Positions 33,018 through 42,031 of a stretch of DNA of 64,000 nt are shown piece by piece. The notes beneath the pieces were generated by a model. That model was not told where the DNA came from, made no database searches, and was given only the letters and a program-made list of their open reading frames with translations. The DNA comes from Fictibacillus nanhaiensis. Its GTDB lineage: Bacteria; Bacillota; Bacilli; Bacillales; Fictibacillaceae. A program made the position numbers and the translations under genes. Position 1 is the first letter of the stretch; each line of letters opens with the position of its first letter. The stretch covers positions 1,443,202 to 1,507,201 of the forward strand of contig JAEACG010000001.1 of the NCBI GenBank assembly GCA_016401345.1, written 5' to 3'.

Positions 33018-33614
33018 ATGAATGCCATGTTTGAACGGACGATAGCGATTTTCTTAGGAAGCGTGTTGCTTGGCATAGGCATTAATGGTTTCATCGTTCC
33101 CTTTCATCTTCTCGACGGAGGAATGATCGGAATTAGTCTTCTCGTAAAGTATGTGTGGGGTTATAAAGTAGGGCTAACGATCATTATTCTGAGCATCCCC
33201 ATCTATCTAATAGCTTGGAAACTCGAGCGTCGATATTTTATAAACAGCATACATGGTTTACTCGTTTCGTCATTGATCATTGATTTGTTATCTCCTTTAA
33301 GAGGAATGTTTTCTGTCTCTGTTATGGAAGGTTCTGTAATCGGAGGATTGTTCATCGGAACAGGGATCGGTTGGATGCTGCGTCATGAAACGAGTACCGG
33401 TGGAACAGACCTGATTGCCCTTTTTCTTTCGAGATGGTTTTCCATTAATGTTGGGATGGTTATCTTTTTGATCGATGCAGCAGTCATCCTCGCTGGCCTT
33501 TATGTGATGGGAGAAGGTATTCTCTTCTACTCACTCGTAACGATTCTTTCCGTTGGATTCGCAACCATGACGATGACGTTGATCCGGTCGATCAATTTCT
33601 ATAGAAGCATCTAG
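33018..33614 (+). CDS. YitT-family membrane protein, short form
   Basis: The 198-residue protein has five or six membrane helices. It carries the YitT/DUF161 signature (GSVLLGIGINGFIVPFHLLD, GTGIGWMLRHETSTGGTDLI). Typical YitT proteins are about 280 residues with a cytoplasmic DUF2179 domain at the end. That domain is absent here, and the gene stops cleanly after the last helix. The function of the family is not settled. It is a single gene ending with a terminator at 33754 shared with the sulfur operon. Confidence 0.75.
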   Translation: MNAMFERTIAIFLGSVLLGIGINGFIVPFHLLDGGMIGISLLVKYVWGYKVGLTIIILSIPIYLIAWKLERRYFINSIHGLLVSSLIIDLLSPLRGMFSVSVMEGSVIGGLFIGTGIGWMLRHETSTGGTDLIALFLSRWFSINVGMVIFLIDAAVILAGLYVMGEGILFYSLVTILSVGFATMTMTLIRSINFYRSI

Positions 33615-33753
33615 GGGGACTGACCCCTTACAATTTATTTCCCTCTTCATTTTAATCTGCGGCACCAATACATTTGCTCAATATGATATTGTTGTTGTCA
33701 TTGCTTTCACTTTGAAAGGGAAGTCAATCACACTATTTCCTATAGCTTTGATG

Positions 33754-33800
33754 AAAAAAAGGACCAGAAGTATCAATAAAGTACTTCTGGTCCTTCTTTC
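33754..33800. terminator. bidirectional terminator
   Basis: GGACCAGAAGTA and TACTTCTGGTCC form a perfect 12-bp stem with A and T runs on each side, between the YitT-like gene and the converging yrkJ-like gene. Confidence 0.9.
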
Positions 33801-33824
33801 TTCTCGGCTAATTTAATTTTAACT

Positions 33825-34604
33825 TCAACTAAGAATATCTAACCAGATCTTGATCGATGTAGCGATAATCAGTGCTGCTAAGATAAACTGAAGAATTTTT
33901 GTATTCACTTTTTTACCAAACTGCGCCCCAAGTGGCGACGCGATCAGGCTGGCAACTACCATGATCACCGCCGGCCATAGTAAAACTTGCCCTGTCGAGA
34001 TCTTACCTACAGTAGCGCCAATTGATGAAATGAACGTAATAGCAAGTGATGTAGCAATCGTCATACGCGTTGGTATCTTTAGGACGACTAACATGATCGG
34101 TACAAGGATAAATGCACCTGCTGCACCAACGATACCTGCTGCAACACCTACAACAAATGCTAGAACTGCCGCAAGCCATTTATTAAACTTAACTTGATCT
34201 AATGGAATATCATCGATCCCTTTTTTAGGGATCAACATCATGATAGCAGCTAAAGTAGCTAGAACAGCATAAACAATATTAATCTGCCCTTCTGACATCG
34301 CTTCTGAACCAAATCCCCCAATAAAACTTCCTACTAGGATGCTACTACCCATATAGATGATCAGTGTCTTGTTCAGATAACCGCCTTTACGATAAGCCCA
34401 AACGCCACCTATCGTTGCAAAGAATACTTGAACAGCACTGATACCTGATACCTCATGAGCCGAATATGCCGTGAAGCCGAGCATCGCTGGAATATAGAGC
34501 AGCATTGGATACTTGATGATGGATCCGCCGATACCTACCATTCCAGAGATAAAAGAACCTATAAAGCCAATTAGAAAGATTGTAATAATAAACCCTAATT
34601 CCAT
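33825..34604 (-). CDS. yrkJ: TauE/SafE-family sulfite or sulfur-compound exporter
   Basis: A 259-residue membrane protein with about eight helices and the TauE/SafE pattern ([39 protein letters not shown]). The family moves sulfite or other sulfur anions. It is the last gene of a persulfide-response operon whose order (CstR-type regulator, rhodanese, TusA-rhodanese, rhodanese-MBL, TusA, DsrE, TauE) resembles Bacillus subtilis yrkD-J and the Staphylococcus aureus cst locus. It probably exports sulfite or thiosulfate made by the enzymes upstream. AAGGAGGTG precedes the ATG. Confidence 0.85.
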   Translation of the reverse strand: MELGFIITIFLIGFIGSFISGMVGIGGSIIKYPMLLYIPAMLGFTAYSAHEVSGISAVQVFFATIGGVWAYRKGGYLNKTLIIYMGSSILVGSFIGGFGSEAMSEGQINIVYAVLATLAAIMMLIPKKGIDDIPLDQVKFNKWLAAVLAFVVGVAAGIVGAAGAFILVPIMLVVLKIPTRMTIATSLAITFISSIGATVGKISTGQVLLWPAVIMVVASLIASPLGAQFGKKVNTKILQFILAALIIATSIKIWLDILS

Positions 34605-34632
34605 GACTTCACCTCCTTAAAACTGATGTTTC

Positions 34633-35121
34633 TTAAATAAATAAGTTGATCTTAGATTCATCTGCATCAGCTAGGTATGAAGCAACTCCTGCATAATCCA
34701 GTCCATCAATTAGTTCCTCTTTCGTAATACCCATTACATCCATCGACATCGTACAAGCAACCATCTTAACATCTAAGTCTTGAGCCATTTCAATTAACTC
34801 TTTAAGCGTTACGATGTTTTTCTTCTTCATCGTATACTTCATCATCTTCGCGCCTAAACCACCGTAGTTCATTTTAGAAATGCCTAGTTTTTCAGGTCCT
34901 TGAGGCATCATTTTTGCAAACATCTTATCCATGAATGTTTTCTTCACATTCACGTATTCTTCTTTTCTTAAGATGTTTAGTCCCCAGAATGTGAAGAACA
35001 TCGTTACTTGTTTCCCCATTGCGGCTGCACCTGTAGCGATAATAAAACTTGCCATCGCTTTATCAAGGTCACCACTAAATACGACCATTGTTGATTTATC
35101 TTGTGTTTGTTGTTCCATCAT
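34633..35121 (-). CDS. yrkE: DsrE/DsrF-like sulfur carrier protein
   Basis: The 162-residue protein shows the DsrE fold pattern (MVVFSGDLDKAMASFIIATG, KQVTMFFTFWGLNILRK) and one conserved Cys in MVACTMSMDVMGI, which probably carries persulfide sulfur. Met-rich loops (KMFAKMMP, GAKMMKYTMKKK) are usual in this group. Proteins of this kind relay sulfur to TusA or rhodanese partners, both encoded next to it. AAAAGGAG precedes the ATG. A CstR-type operator at 35149 lies directly upstream, so it may have its own promoter inside the operon. Confidence 0.85.
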   Translation of the reverse strand: MMEQQTQDKSTMVVFSGDLDKAMASFIIATGAAAMGKQVTMFFTFWGLNILRKEEYVNVKKTFMDKMFAKMMPQGPEKLGISKMNYGGLGAKMMKYTMKKKNIVTLKELIEMAQDLDVKMVACTMSMDVMGITKEELIDGLDYAGVASYLADADESKINLFI

Positions 35122-35148
35122 TGGACGCTCCTTTTGAATCAGATACCT

Positions 35149-35164
35149 ATACCTCTATAGGTAT
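35149..35164. promoter_or_regulatory. CstR-type operator-like site (before yrkE)
   Basis: ATACCTCTATAGGTAT, a near-perfect palindrome of the ATACC-N6-GGTAT type, upstream of the DsrE-like gene. Confidence 0.7.
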
Positions 35165-35185
35165 CTGATTGCATAAATTTTTTTG

Positions 35186-35413
35186 TTAACCTTTTTGGAT
35201 ATAAAACTTAAATACGCCGCCTTCTTCTGTATGCTCTAATAATTCATGACCTGAAGATTTAGACCAAGCAGAAAGGTCATTAACTGCTCCTTTATCTGTT
35301 GCTAACACTTCTAAGATGTCTCCACTTGCAAGTGTATCCATCGCTTTCTTTGTTTTCACGATTGGCATCGGGCAAGATAATCCTTTTGTGTCTAACGTTT
35401 GAGTTACGTTCAT
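35186..35413 (-). CDS. yrkI: TusA-family sulfurtransferase
   Basis: A 75-residue protein with the TusA signature LDTKGLSCPMPIVKTKKAMD. The Cys of the CPxP motif accepts sulfur as a persulfide and hands it on. It is a single-domain relative of the first half of the fusion protein at 36620. TGGAGG precedes the ATG. It sits between the rhodanese-MBL protein and the DsrE protein, and probably shuttles sulfur between them in the cytoplasm. Confidence 0.9.
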   Translation of the reverse strand: MNVTQTLDTKGLSCPMPIVKTKKAMDTLASGDILEVLATDKGAVNDLSAWSKSSGHELLEHTEEGGVFKFYIQKG

Positions 35414-35452
35414 TTGTAAAACCTCCAGATAGTTTTATAATTTTTTGTTCAG

Positions 35453-36577
35453 TTATTCTGTGATCGCACAGCGGTTTGGACCAATTTCCATCTCGCGCTG
35501 TTCATCGTTTGTAGGGTCGATTTTACCCATGTTCGTTTGACGAATTTCTTGATATGCGTTCGGCTGCGGTGGTAAATTTTCCGTTACAGCTCTTCGAAAC
35601 TCATCTTCATTTTTTATGTTCAATCCATCATTCTTTTCAAAGAGTTCACCAAGTGGTGCTGATACCGCACCTTTCTCATCTAGCTCGCTGATCTTTCCAA
35701 AATGAGCAGGCAACACAACTAGATCTTTAGAAAGATTGTTATATTTGTTATATAGCGAATCACGTAAATCACTAACCCAGTCCTCTGCTTTACCTGCAAG
35801 ATCGGGACGTCCGATTGAATCAACAAACAGAATATCTCCTGAAAGCAAGAATTGTCCGTCAACGATCATAGAAGTACTTCCAATCGTGTGACCAGGCGTA
35901 TATAAAGGTTGAATCTCAATCTTCGTGTTTCCGATCGTAATATCGTTTCCTTCTTCTAATGCTGCGAATGAGAATGTTACTTCGTCAGCATCTTTTGGTG
36001 GTAACCAGTAAGTTGCACCAGTCTTTTCTGAAAGTCTGCGTCCCCCTGAAATATGGTCCGCATGAAGGTGTGTATCGATCATGTGCTTGATTTCAAGGTT
36101 GTTTTCTTTTGCAAAATCTTCATACGCTTCAATCGTACGAGCAGAGTCAATAATAGCCGCTTCTCCGTTCGATTCTACAAGGTAAGAAAGACATCCCTTA
36201 CCGATACGGTTGAATTGATAGATCGAACCTCCATCTTTCAAATCTCCAAGCTTTACTGGCATTAAGTACTCACTCCAAGACTTCATACCCCCTTCGAGAT
36301 AGTAAACGTCTTTAATGCCTGCTTCATCCAACATCTCTGCTACCATGATAGAAGATCCTTCTTTTGCACAAACAACGAGAACTTCTTCTTTCGGAAGATG
36401 TTCTAAAACATCTTCTACACCATCGATCAGATCAAAATAAGGACGGTTAATGGATTCGATTCCTTTCCCTTCGATTCTCCAGTCTTTATAATCCCCTTCA
36501 TTACGAACATCGAGAATGAACATGCTTCCTTCAACAACACGTTTTGCCACTTCTTTAGCTGATAATGCTTTTATCAT
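35453..36577 (-). CDS. yrkH: rhodanese-metallo-beta-lactamase fusion, persulfide dioxygenase-like
   Basis: The 374-residue protein starts with a rhodanese domain (residues 1-105, [18 protein letters not shown], Cys in VVCAKEGSS). A metallo-beta-lactamase fold follows, with the iron ligands of persulfide dioxygenases ([42 protein letters not shown]). Such enzymes oxidise low-molecular-weight persulfides to sulfite. In Staphylococcus aureus CstB the MBL part comes first; here the rhodanese does. The end (GPNRCAITE) carries one more Cys. A CstR-type site overlaps its ribosome-binding region. Confidence 0.85.
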   Translation of the reverse strand: MIKALSAKEVAKRVVEGSMFILDVRNEGDYKDWRIEGKGIESINRPYFDLIDGVEDVLEHLPKEEVLVVCAKEGSSIMVAEMLDEAGIKDVYYLEGGMKSWSEYLMPVKLGDLKDGGSIYQFNRIGKGCLSYLVESNGEAAIIDSARTIEAYEDFAKENNLEIKHMIDTHLHADHISGGRRLSEKTGATYWLPPKDADEVTFSFAALEEGNDITIGNTKIEIQPLYTPGHTIGSTSMIVDGQFLLSGDILFVDSIGRPDLAGKAEDWVSDLRDSLYNKYNNLSKDLVVLPAHFGKISELDEKGAVSAPLGELFEKNDGLNIKNEDEFRRAVTENLPPQPNAYQEIRQTNMGKIDPTNDEQREMEIGPNRCAITE

Positions 36578-36584
36578 TTCAAAA

Positions 36585-36600
36585 ATACCTCCCTGGGTAT
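36585..36600. promoter_or_regulatory. CstR-type operator-like site (before yrkH)
   Basis: ATACCTCCCTGGGTAT. The site contains the Shine-Dalgarno sequence of the rhodanese-MBL gene, so its match may be partly fortuitous. Confidence 0.45.
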
Positions 36601-36619
36601 ATTTACGATTAAAATTTTT

Positions 36620-37186
36620 TTATTCTGTTGGCCCATTCCATTCAACCATTCCAGGTAATACGTTCTTAACACGTTGGAAACCATTCTCAGCAAGCATTTG
36701 TGCCGCCATATCACTTCTTGATCCTGTACGACAAATAACATGAATCTCTTTATTTTTATCAAGTGTTTCTATTTTACTTTCGAGCTCTCCCAATGGAATT
36801 GATACTGCCCCAGGTATACGTTTGAACTCATACTCTGCAGGCTCTCTAACATCTAGAAGAAGCATATCTTCTTTATTTTCAGCCAAGACTTTTTCTAATT
36901 CATCGTTTTGAATCGTATGCTCGAACTTTGCTGCCTCTTTCACTTCACCGGGATTTGATTTTCTTAAATAGTGCTTAAGAACATCTCCGTCTTCTTTTGT
37001 ACCTAAATATTGATTTCCTGTGTTCCTTGCCCAGCCTTGAATATCAGCCAACGAACCTTTGTCTGTTGCTTGAACTTCAATAACTTGACCTGCCTGGAGC
37101 TGATCCATCACTTTCTTCGTGCGAACGATTGGTAGCGGACATGATAATCCTTTGCAATCTAATACGTGATCCACTTTAATACTCAT
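36620..37186 (-). CDS. yrkF: TusA-rhodanese fusion protein (CstA/YrkF-like)
   Basis: Residues 1-75 are a TusA domain (LDCKGLSCPLPIVRTKKVMD) and residues 95-185 a rhodanese domain, with active Cys in HVICRTGSRSDMA. This fusion is the layout of CstA of Staphylococcus aureus and YrkF of Bacillus subtilis, multi-domain sulfurtransferases that take up and pass on persulfide sulfur. TGGAGG precedes the ATG. It is the second gene after the regulator and follows a free rhodanese by 14 bp. Confidence 0.92.
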   Translation of the reverse strand: MSIKVDHVLDCKGLSCPLPIVRTKKVMDQLQAGQVIEVQATDKGSLADIQGWARNTGNQYLGTKEDGDVLKHYLRKSNPGEVKEAAKFEHTIQNDELEKVLAENKEDMLLLDVREPAEYEFKRIPGAVSIPLGELESKIETLDKNKEIHVICRTGSRSDMAAQMLAENGFQRVKNVLPGMVEWNGPTE

Positions 37187-37200
37187 TTTGAAACCTCCAC

Positions 37201-37509
37201 TTATTTATTTGTTATTTTACCTTTCCAAGAAAGCATTCCGCCTGACATGTTCACTACAGCAATTTGACTTGAAGCTAAGATCGTACAAGCTTTTTCGCTT
37301 CTTTTACCAGAGCGGCAAACCATGACATACTCTTTGCTTGAATCCAACTCATGGATTCGGTTAGAGATCTCCCCAAGTGGAATATGTGTTGCTGTAGGAA
37401 TCATACCTTGAGCAACTTCATCGTTTTCACGAACATCAATGATATTTAATGAATTACCAATTTCTAATAATCGTTCTACTTCTCTTGCTTCAATCGTCTT
37501 AATAGACAC
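37201..37509 (-). CDS. rhodanese-like sulfurtransferase
   Basis: A single rhodanese domain of 102 residues with active-site Cys in MVCRSGKRSEKA and an opening IIDVRENDEVAQGMIPTATH. It transfers sulfane sulfur between small thiols and proteins. The start is GTG (MSIKTIEAREV) behind GAAGGGAG. It is the first structural gene of the operon and has a CstR-type operator about 30 bp upstream of its start. Confidence 0.88.
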   Translation of the reverse strand: MSIKTIEAREVERLLEIGNSLNIIDVRENDEVAQGMIPTATHIPLGEISNRIHELDSSKEYVMVCRSGKRSEKACTILASSQIAVVNMSGGMLSWKGKITNK

Positions 37510-37540
37510 AATTGTTATCTCCCTTCCACAATAAATACTT

Positions 37541-37556
37541 ATACCCGTATAGGTAT
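37541..37556. promoter_or_regulatory. CstR-type operator-like site (before the rhodanese gene)
   Basis: ATACCCGTATAGGTAT, between the regulator gene and the structural genes. Confidence 0.75.
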
Positions 37557-37625
37557 ATAAAATGATAAAAAAATATATGATTACTTTACTACAGGCTTAC
37601 TTATTAAGAAAATTCAACTCTTAAA

Positions 37626-37641
37626 ATACCCATAGGGGTAT
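37626..37641. promoter_or_regulatory. CstR-type operator-like site (after yrkD)
   Basis: ATACCCATAGGGGTAT, 85 bp from the site at 37541 in the same intergenic region; the pair may bind two tetramers. Confidence 0.75.
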
Positions 37642-37690
37642 AATAAGTGATAAAAGGAAATCTGTCAACAGTCTTAACAGTGACAGATAT

Positions 37691-37954
37691 TTATCGACTT
37701 TTTACGAGAAGCTGCACAGCTTCTTTTACAATATCAGAATTCATCTCTTCTCCGTTTTCCATTTGTTCACGTAAACACTGTTCAAGGTTGGTGCCTACGA
37801 TTAATCCAATCGTACGGTCAATCGCTGTACGTGATGCGGATAATTGAGTGATAACAGATTTACAATCTTGTTCTTCTTCTAGCATACGCAATACCCCACG
37901 TATTTGCCCCTCAATTCTTTTTAAACGATTTTTCATTTCTTGTGTGTATTCCAT
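37691..37954 (-). CDS. yrkD: CstR-type persulfide-sensing repressor (CsoR family)
   Basis: The 87-residue protein is an all-helical CsoR-family repressor (MKNRLKRIEGQIRGVLRMLE, ASRTAIDRTIGLIVGTNLEQ). Cys31 and Cys60 are at the positions that form the persulfide-sensing pair in CstR. The His and second Cys that copper-sensing CsoR uses near 61 and 65 are absent (Leu61, Met65). It should therefore sense persulfides, not Cu(I). AAAAGGAGGTG precedes the ATG. It is transcribed in the same direction as the operon and flanked by ATACC-N6-GGTAT sites. Confidence 0.88.
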   Translation of the reverse strand: MEYTQEMKNRLKRIEGQIRGVLRMLEEEQDCKSVITQLSASRTAIDRTIGLIVGTNLEQCLREQMENGEEMNSDIVKEAVQLLVKSR

Positions 37955-37973
37955 TTCAGCACCTCCTTTTAAA

Positions 37974-37989
37974 ATACCTATAGGGGTAT
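37974..37989. promoter_or_regulatory. CstR-type operator-like site (before yrkD)
   Basis: ATACCTATAGGGGTAT, just upstream of the regulator's ribosome-binding site; it suggests autoregulation. Confidence 0.75.
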
Positions 37990-38032
37990 GTTACATCCCT
38001 TTAAGATTAATGTCAACTCAATTGAATGAAAT

Positions 38033-38057
38033 GGCTGCAAGTGTATGACTTGCAGCC
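38033..38057 (-). terminator. hairpin after pgcA
   Basis: GGCTGCAAGT and ACTTGCAGCC form a strong stem 11 bp after the stop; the T run is weak. Confidence 0.6.
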
Positions 38058-38067
38058 TCTATTCTAG

Positions 38068-39816
38068 TTATTGTGCCACTTTTTGCATTCTTTCATGAAC
38101 CAAATCCATCACTGATTGTTTTAAGTTCACTAATGCTTCATCAGCATTCTTGTGTGAATCTGCTGTAACACCAAAATAAAACTTTACTTTCGGTTCAGTT
38201 CCTGATGGTCTTACGCAGAACCAAGAACCATCTTCTAATTGATATTTAAGCACATTTGATTTAGGAAGATGGATGTCACTCTTTTCATCTTTCACTACAT
38301 CGTATTGGACGCTCGCCTTGTAGTCTTCAGAAACCACTAATTTTTGTCCATTCACTTCAAGCGGCATTTCAGCTCTAAAGCCTGCTAATAAGTTTTCGAT
38401 CTGTTCTGCTCCAGACTTACCTTTTAATGTTAGGGACTCGAGACCTTCCTTATAAAAACCGTGCTTTTTGTAAACATCGTCTAAAGCATCAAAAAGTGTT
38501 TTTCCTTGTTTCTTGTAATAAGCAGCCATTTCAGCTCCCATCAAACAAGCCTGAACTGCGTCTTTGTCACGCACAAAATCTCCGATCAAAGAACCGTAGC
38601 TTTCTTCATAACCGAAAATGAACGTATGTTTCCCGCTTTTTTCGTATTCCTTAATCTTTTCGCCGATGAACTTAAAACCTGTAAGGGTATCTTCACACGT
38701 TAGACCATAAGACTCTGCGATTACTCGACCAAGTTCTGAAGTTACGATCGTTTTGAAGATGATCCCTTTTGAACATAAACTGCCTTTCTCTTCACGTTGT
38801 GAAAGAATATATTCAATCATGAGTGCACCAGTCTGGTTACCTGTAAGGATTTCGTATTCACCTTTACTGTTCTTAGCTGCGATTCCTACTCGGTCCGCAT
38901 CAGGGTCAGTTGCCATCAAAATATCTGCGTCGGTTTCTTGTCCGTACTTAATTGCCAATTCAAAGGCAGCATGTTCTTCCGGGTTTGGGGACTTCACCGT
39001 TGAAAAGTTAGCATCAGGCTGTTCTTGTTCTTTTACAACCGTAACATTCGTAAATCCTAGCTGTTGAAGTCCTTCTCTAACCGGAATATTCGCTGTTCCG
39101 TGAAGAGGAGTGAAAACGATGCTTAAGTCATGCATCTCTTTGATCACTTCACGGTTTAAACTAATCTTTATTAGTTGATCCATGTAAGCTTTGTCGATTT
39201 CTTCACCAACAACTTGGATCAACCCTTCGCTTTTGAGTTCCTCTTCAGATCTCACTGCGATAGAAAGTTCATCATCAACGGCATTTACTTTTCCAATCAC
39301 TTCATCAGCTTCTTTTGGCGGAAGCTGGCCGCCATCTGGACCATATACTTTGTACCCGTTGTATTCTGGTGGGTTATGGCTTGCTGTGATAACAATTCCG
39401 GAATAAGCTTTTAAGTATCTAACCGCAAAAGATAACTCAGGTGTCGGTCTCAAGCTTTCGAACACATAAGCTTGAATACCTTGAGAGGCTAATGTTTTCG
39501 CCGCTTCCATCGCAAACTCTGGTGATTGATGACGTGAATCGTATGCAATCGCAACACCGCGTTTTTTCGCTTTCTCTCCTTGCTCTTCGATAAAATGAGC
39601 CAAGCCTAAAGAAGCTTTTCGAACCGTGTACGTGTTCATTCGATTTGTACCAGGTCCTATTTCTCCACGCATACCGCCTGTGCCAAATTCTAAATTCTTA
39701 TAAAAGCAGTCTTCAAGCGCTGTCCTGTTTTCCTTGATTTCCTCTAATGCAGCCTTTAATGGTTGTTCGAGTTCTTCGTTCCCTACCCATTTCTCGTATG
39801 TTGTCTCCCAGGACAT
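38068..39816 (-). CDS. pgcA: alpha-phosphoglucomutase
   Basis: The 582-residue enzyme interconverts glucose-1-phosphate and glucose-6-phosphate, feeding UDP-glucose for teichoic acid and glycolipid. The active Ser loop is [20 protein letters not shown], the Mg-binding loop is [13 protein letters not shown], and the phosphate-binding loop is [14 protein letters not shown]. Length matches PgcA (YhxB) of Bacillus subtilis, a bacterial type with all four domains. TAAGGAGG precedes the ATG. It is a single gene with a hairpin behind it. Confidence 0.95.
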   Translation of the reverse strand: MSWETTYEKWVGNEELEQPLKAALEEIKENRTALEDCFYKNLEFGTGGMRGEIGPGTNRMNTYTVRKASLGLAHFIEEQGEKAKKRGVAIAYDSRHQSPEFAMEAAKTLASQGIQAYVFESLRPTPELSFAVRYLKAYSGIVITASHNPPEYNGYKVYGPDGGQLPPKEADEVIGKVNAVDDELSIAVRSEEELKSEGLIQVVGEEIDKAYMDQLIKISLNREVIKEMHDLSIVFTPLHGTANIPVREGLQQLGFTNVTVVKEQEQPDANFSTVKSPNPEEHAAFELAIKYGQETDADILMATDPDADRVGIAAKNSKGEYEILTGNQTGALMIEYILSQREEKGSLCSKGIIFKTIVTSELGRVIAESYGLTCEDTLTGFKFIGEKIKEYEKSGKHTFIFGYEESYGSLIGDFVRDKDAVQACLMGAEMAAYYKKQGKTLFDALDDVYKKHGFYKEGLESLTLKGKSGAEQIENLLAGFRAEMPLEVNGQKLVVSEDYKASVQYDVVKDEKSDIHLPKSNVLKYQLEDGSWFCVRPSGTEPKVKFYFGVTADSHKNADEALVNLKQSVMDLVHERMQKVAQ

Positions 39817-40005
39817 AGTACTGCCTCCTTATGTTCTATAAAATGAATGTTAATTGTTTTTTGTTAGTTTCGATATGAATCGAGTTTTTCCTGCCCTATC
39901 TATTAAATACGGCCTTTATTATACCGCTTTCAGCACAAAAAATAAAATCACTAAAAAAAGTACTCTTACACAATGACAATGTTCGTGATATTTCCCGAGA
40001 AATAG

Positions 40006-40039
40006 AAAAAAAGCGGCAAGCTATCTATCGCTTACCGCT
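40006..40039 (-). terminator. rho-independent terminator
   Basis: AGCGGTAAGC and GCTTGCCGCT are followed by seven T on the minus strand, after yhcX. Confidence 0.85.
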
Positions 40040-40048
40040 CTCGTCATC

Positions 40049-41599
40049 TTATTTACTTTTATCTTTTTGAACAACGCTATAGAGATCTAACCTTCTATCT
40101 CTAAGAAGAGTTACACTGCCTGTTTTACGTTGTCTTCTTAAAATTTCTAAATCCACATCACCTACTACAACTGTTTCAATATTCGGGTGACATTCCCCAA
40201 CGATTCCGTCTCTCGGGAACGAAAAGTCAGAAGGAGTAAAGATACCAGACTGAGCATACTGGATATCCATGTTCTCCACTTGTGATAGGTTTCCAACAGT
40301 ACCTGCGATTGCTGTATAGATCTCATTCTCAATCGCACGTGCTTGGGAACAATATCGAACGCGCAGATACCCTTGACGATCTTCCGTACAGAAAGGTGTG
40401 AAGATGATCTTCGCCCCTTGATCGGTAACGATACGTGAAAGTTCAGGGAACTCGATATCATAGCAGATAAGAATTGCAACTTTTCCGCAATCTGTATCAA
40501 ATACTTGTACTTTATCACCAGCTGTAATTCCCCACCATTTTCGTTCGTTCGGTGTGATATGAATTTTATATTGTTTATCAATTGTTCCATCTCTTCGGAA
40601 CAGATAGGCAACGTTGTAGATATCTCCGTCTTCTTCAACAAAGTGGGAGCCACCTATGATGTTCACATTGTAACGAACTGCAAGATTCGTAAACAGTTCG
40701 ATATATTGCTCTGTGAATTCTGTTAGTTTACGGATGGCTAAGCTTGGACTCTTCTCCTCACAGAACGACAACAGTTGAGTAGTAAGAAGCTCTGGGAACA
40801 CAGCGAAATCTGAACCTTGATCAGAGGCAACATCTGTATAATATTCAACCTGTGTCGCAAAATCTTCGAAAGAACTTATGGTTTTCATCATATACTGAAT
40901 CGTCGTGATTCGAACAGGCTCACTCGTTTTAAAATACTTTTTCGTTTTGTTAGGAATGTAATCAACATTGTTCCATTCCATTAAGGTCGCATATGCGTTT
41001 GATTGTTTATCATCGGGCAGGTAGCTCTTGTTTAAACGCATTACAGTGAAACCGTTCATCAATTGAAAGGTTAAGACAGGATCGTAAATATTGTGCTGAA
41101 TAACTTCTCTCACATATTCTCGAGGCGTCATTTCCTTTGAATGCTTATGGTAGTTTGGAATTCTACCACCTAGAATAATACTTTTTAAATTCTTTTGCTC
41201 AGCTAGTTCTTTACGTGCTTCGTATAGACGAGCACCGATTTTCATTCGTCGGTATTCTGGGTGGACCATCACTTCGATACCATATAAGTTAAAACCTTCT
41301 GGATCATGGTTCGTAATGTAGCCTTTATCTGTGATCTCATCCCACGTATGCTTATCATCATACTCATCAAAGTTAACCATTAAGCTTGAACAGCTTCCAA
41401 CAATCTTTCCTTCATACGTTACACAAAATTGGCCTTCCGGGAAGATACGAAGATGGCTTTCTAACTGCTCTCGTTCCCAAGGTTCCATGTTTCCTGGAAA
41501 ACAGATTTGTTGAAGTTCTAAGATCTCTTCAATATCTTCAAACTCAATATTACGTAGTTCTATTTTTTTCTCGAATTTCGAAACATCGATCTCACTCAT
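40049..41599 (-). CDS. yhcX: GNAT acetyltransferase-nitrilase fusion (YhcX-like)
   Basis: The N-terminal 200 residues form a GNAT domain (LYGIEVMVHPEYRRMKIGAR). The C-terminal 290 residues form a carbon-nitrogen hydrolase with the Glu (AVFPELLTTQ), Lys (ITPNERKWWG region) and Cys (AILICYDIEFPEL) triad. The substrate is not known; related enzymes act on omega-amides and carbamoyl compounds. I choose the ATG at 41599 (MSEIDVSKFEKK), because AGAGGA lies at the right distance. It is found with yhcW in Bacillus subtilis too, and here it follows yhcW and a VOC gene on the same strand. Confidence 0.88.
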   Translation of the reverse strand: MSEIDVSKFEKKIELRNIEFEDIEEILELQQICFPGNMEPWEREQLESHLRIFPEGQFCVTYEGKIVGSCSSLMVNFDEYDDKHTWDEITDKGYITNHDPEGFNLYGIEVMVHPEYRRMKIGARLYEARKELAEQKNLKSIILGGRIPNYHKHSKEMTPREYVREVIQHNIYDPVLTFQLMNGFTVMRLNKSYLPDDKQSNAYATLMEWNNVDYIPNKTKKYFKTSEPVRITTIQYMMKTISSFEDFATQVEYYTDVASDQGSDFAVFPELLTTQLLSFCEEKSPSLAIRKLTEFTEQYIELFTNLAVRYNVNIIGGSHFVEEDGDIYNVAYLFRRDGTIDKQYKIHITPNERKWWGITAGDKVQVFDTDCGKVAILICYDIEFPELSRIVTDQGAKIIFTPFCTEDRQGYLRVRYCSQARAIENEIYTAIAGTVGNLSQVENMDIQYAQSGIFTPSDFSFPRDGIVGECHPNIETVVVGDVDLEILRRQRKTGSVTLLRDRRLDLYSVVQKDKSK

Positions 41600-41630
41600 G
41601 TTATCCACTCCTCTAACTTGCTTGCATAAC

Positions 41631-42026
41631 TTACTTCCAATTCTTCATCCGTTCCTCGAGACTGCCTGTGAAAAATTCGATTTCATTACCATCCGGGTCG
41701 TTAAAGCTAATTGTGTCCCCTCCGCCTCTTGCTATCGGGCCCCTCGTGATTTCAATGTTTTGTTCACGCAGCAAGAGAACCGCTTTAGGAAAATGTTCTT
41801 TAGAAACAGTAAATGCAAAATGATCGACACCTATTTGATTTCTATCCATAGGTTTTGCATCTTTTATTTCTAACAAACACAGCCACACTCCCCCGACATC
41901 TAAGTATATATCTGTATTCCCTTTATGAACGATTTTAGCACCTAGTACATTCATATAAAATGTTACGGATTTCTCTAAGTTAGAAACTCTGATGGTGATG
42001 TGATTTATGCCGTTAACTTTAAACAT
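41631..42026 (-). CDS. VOC-family (glyoxalase-fold) protein
   Basis: The 131-residue protein has two VOC half-domains (INHITIRVSNLEKSVTFYMN, HFAFTVSKEHFPKAV) with metal-ligand-like His and Glu (ITIRV, DPDGNEIEFFTG). VOC proteins include glyoxalases, dioxygenases and fosfomycin-type resistance enzymes; the substrate cannot be told here. It lies 5 bp after yhcW and 30 bp before yhcX, so all three are likely one operon. Confidence 0.8.
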   Translation of the reverse strand: MFKVNGINHITIRVSNLEKSVTFYMNVLGAKIVHKGNTDIYLDVGGVWLCLLEIKDAKPMDRNQIGVDHFAFTVSKEHFPKAVLLLREQNIEITRGPIARGGGDTISFNDPDGNEIEFFTGSLEERMKNWK

Positions 42027-42031
42027 ATTCT

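Noticed and set aside
33615..33753. Small gene between the YitT-like gene and the terminator
   Set aside because: No open frame with a ribosome-binding site; only a GGGGGACTGACCCC-type sequence often seen after Bacillus genes.
37691..37954. Copper-sensing CsoR
   Set aside because: The His and second Cys of the copper site are absent, while the CstR Cys pair and a sulfur operon are present.
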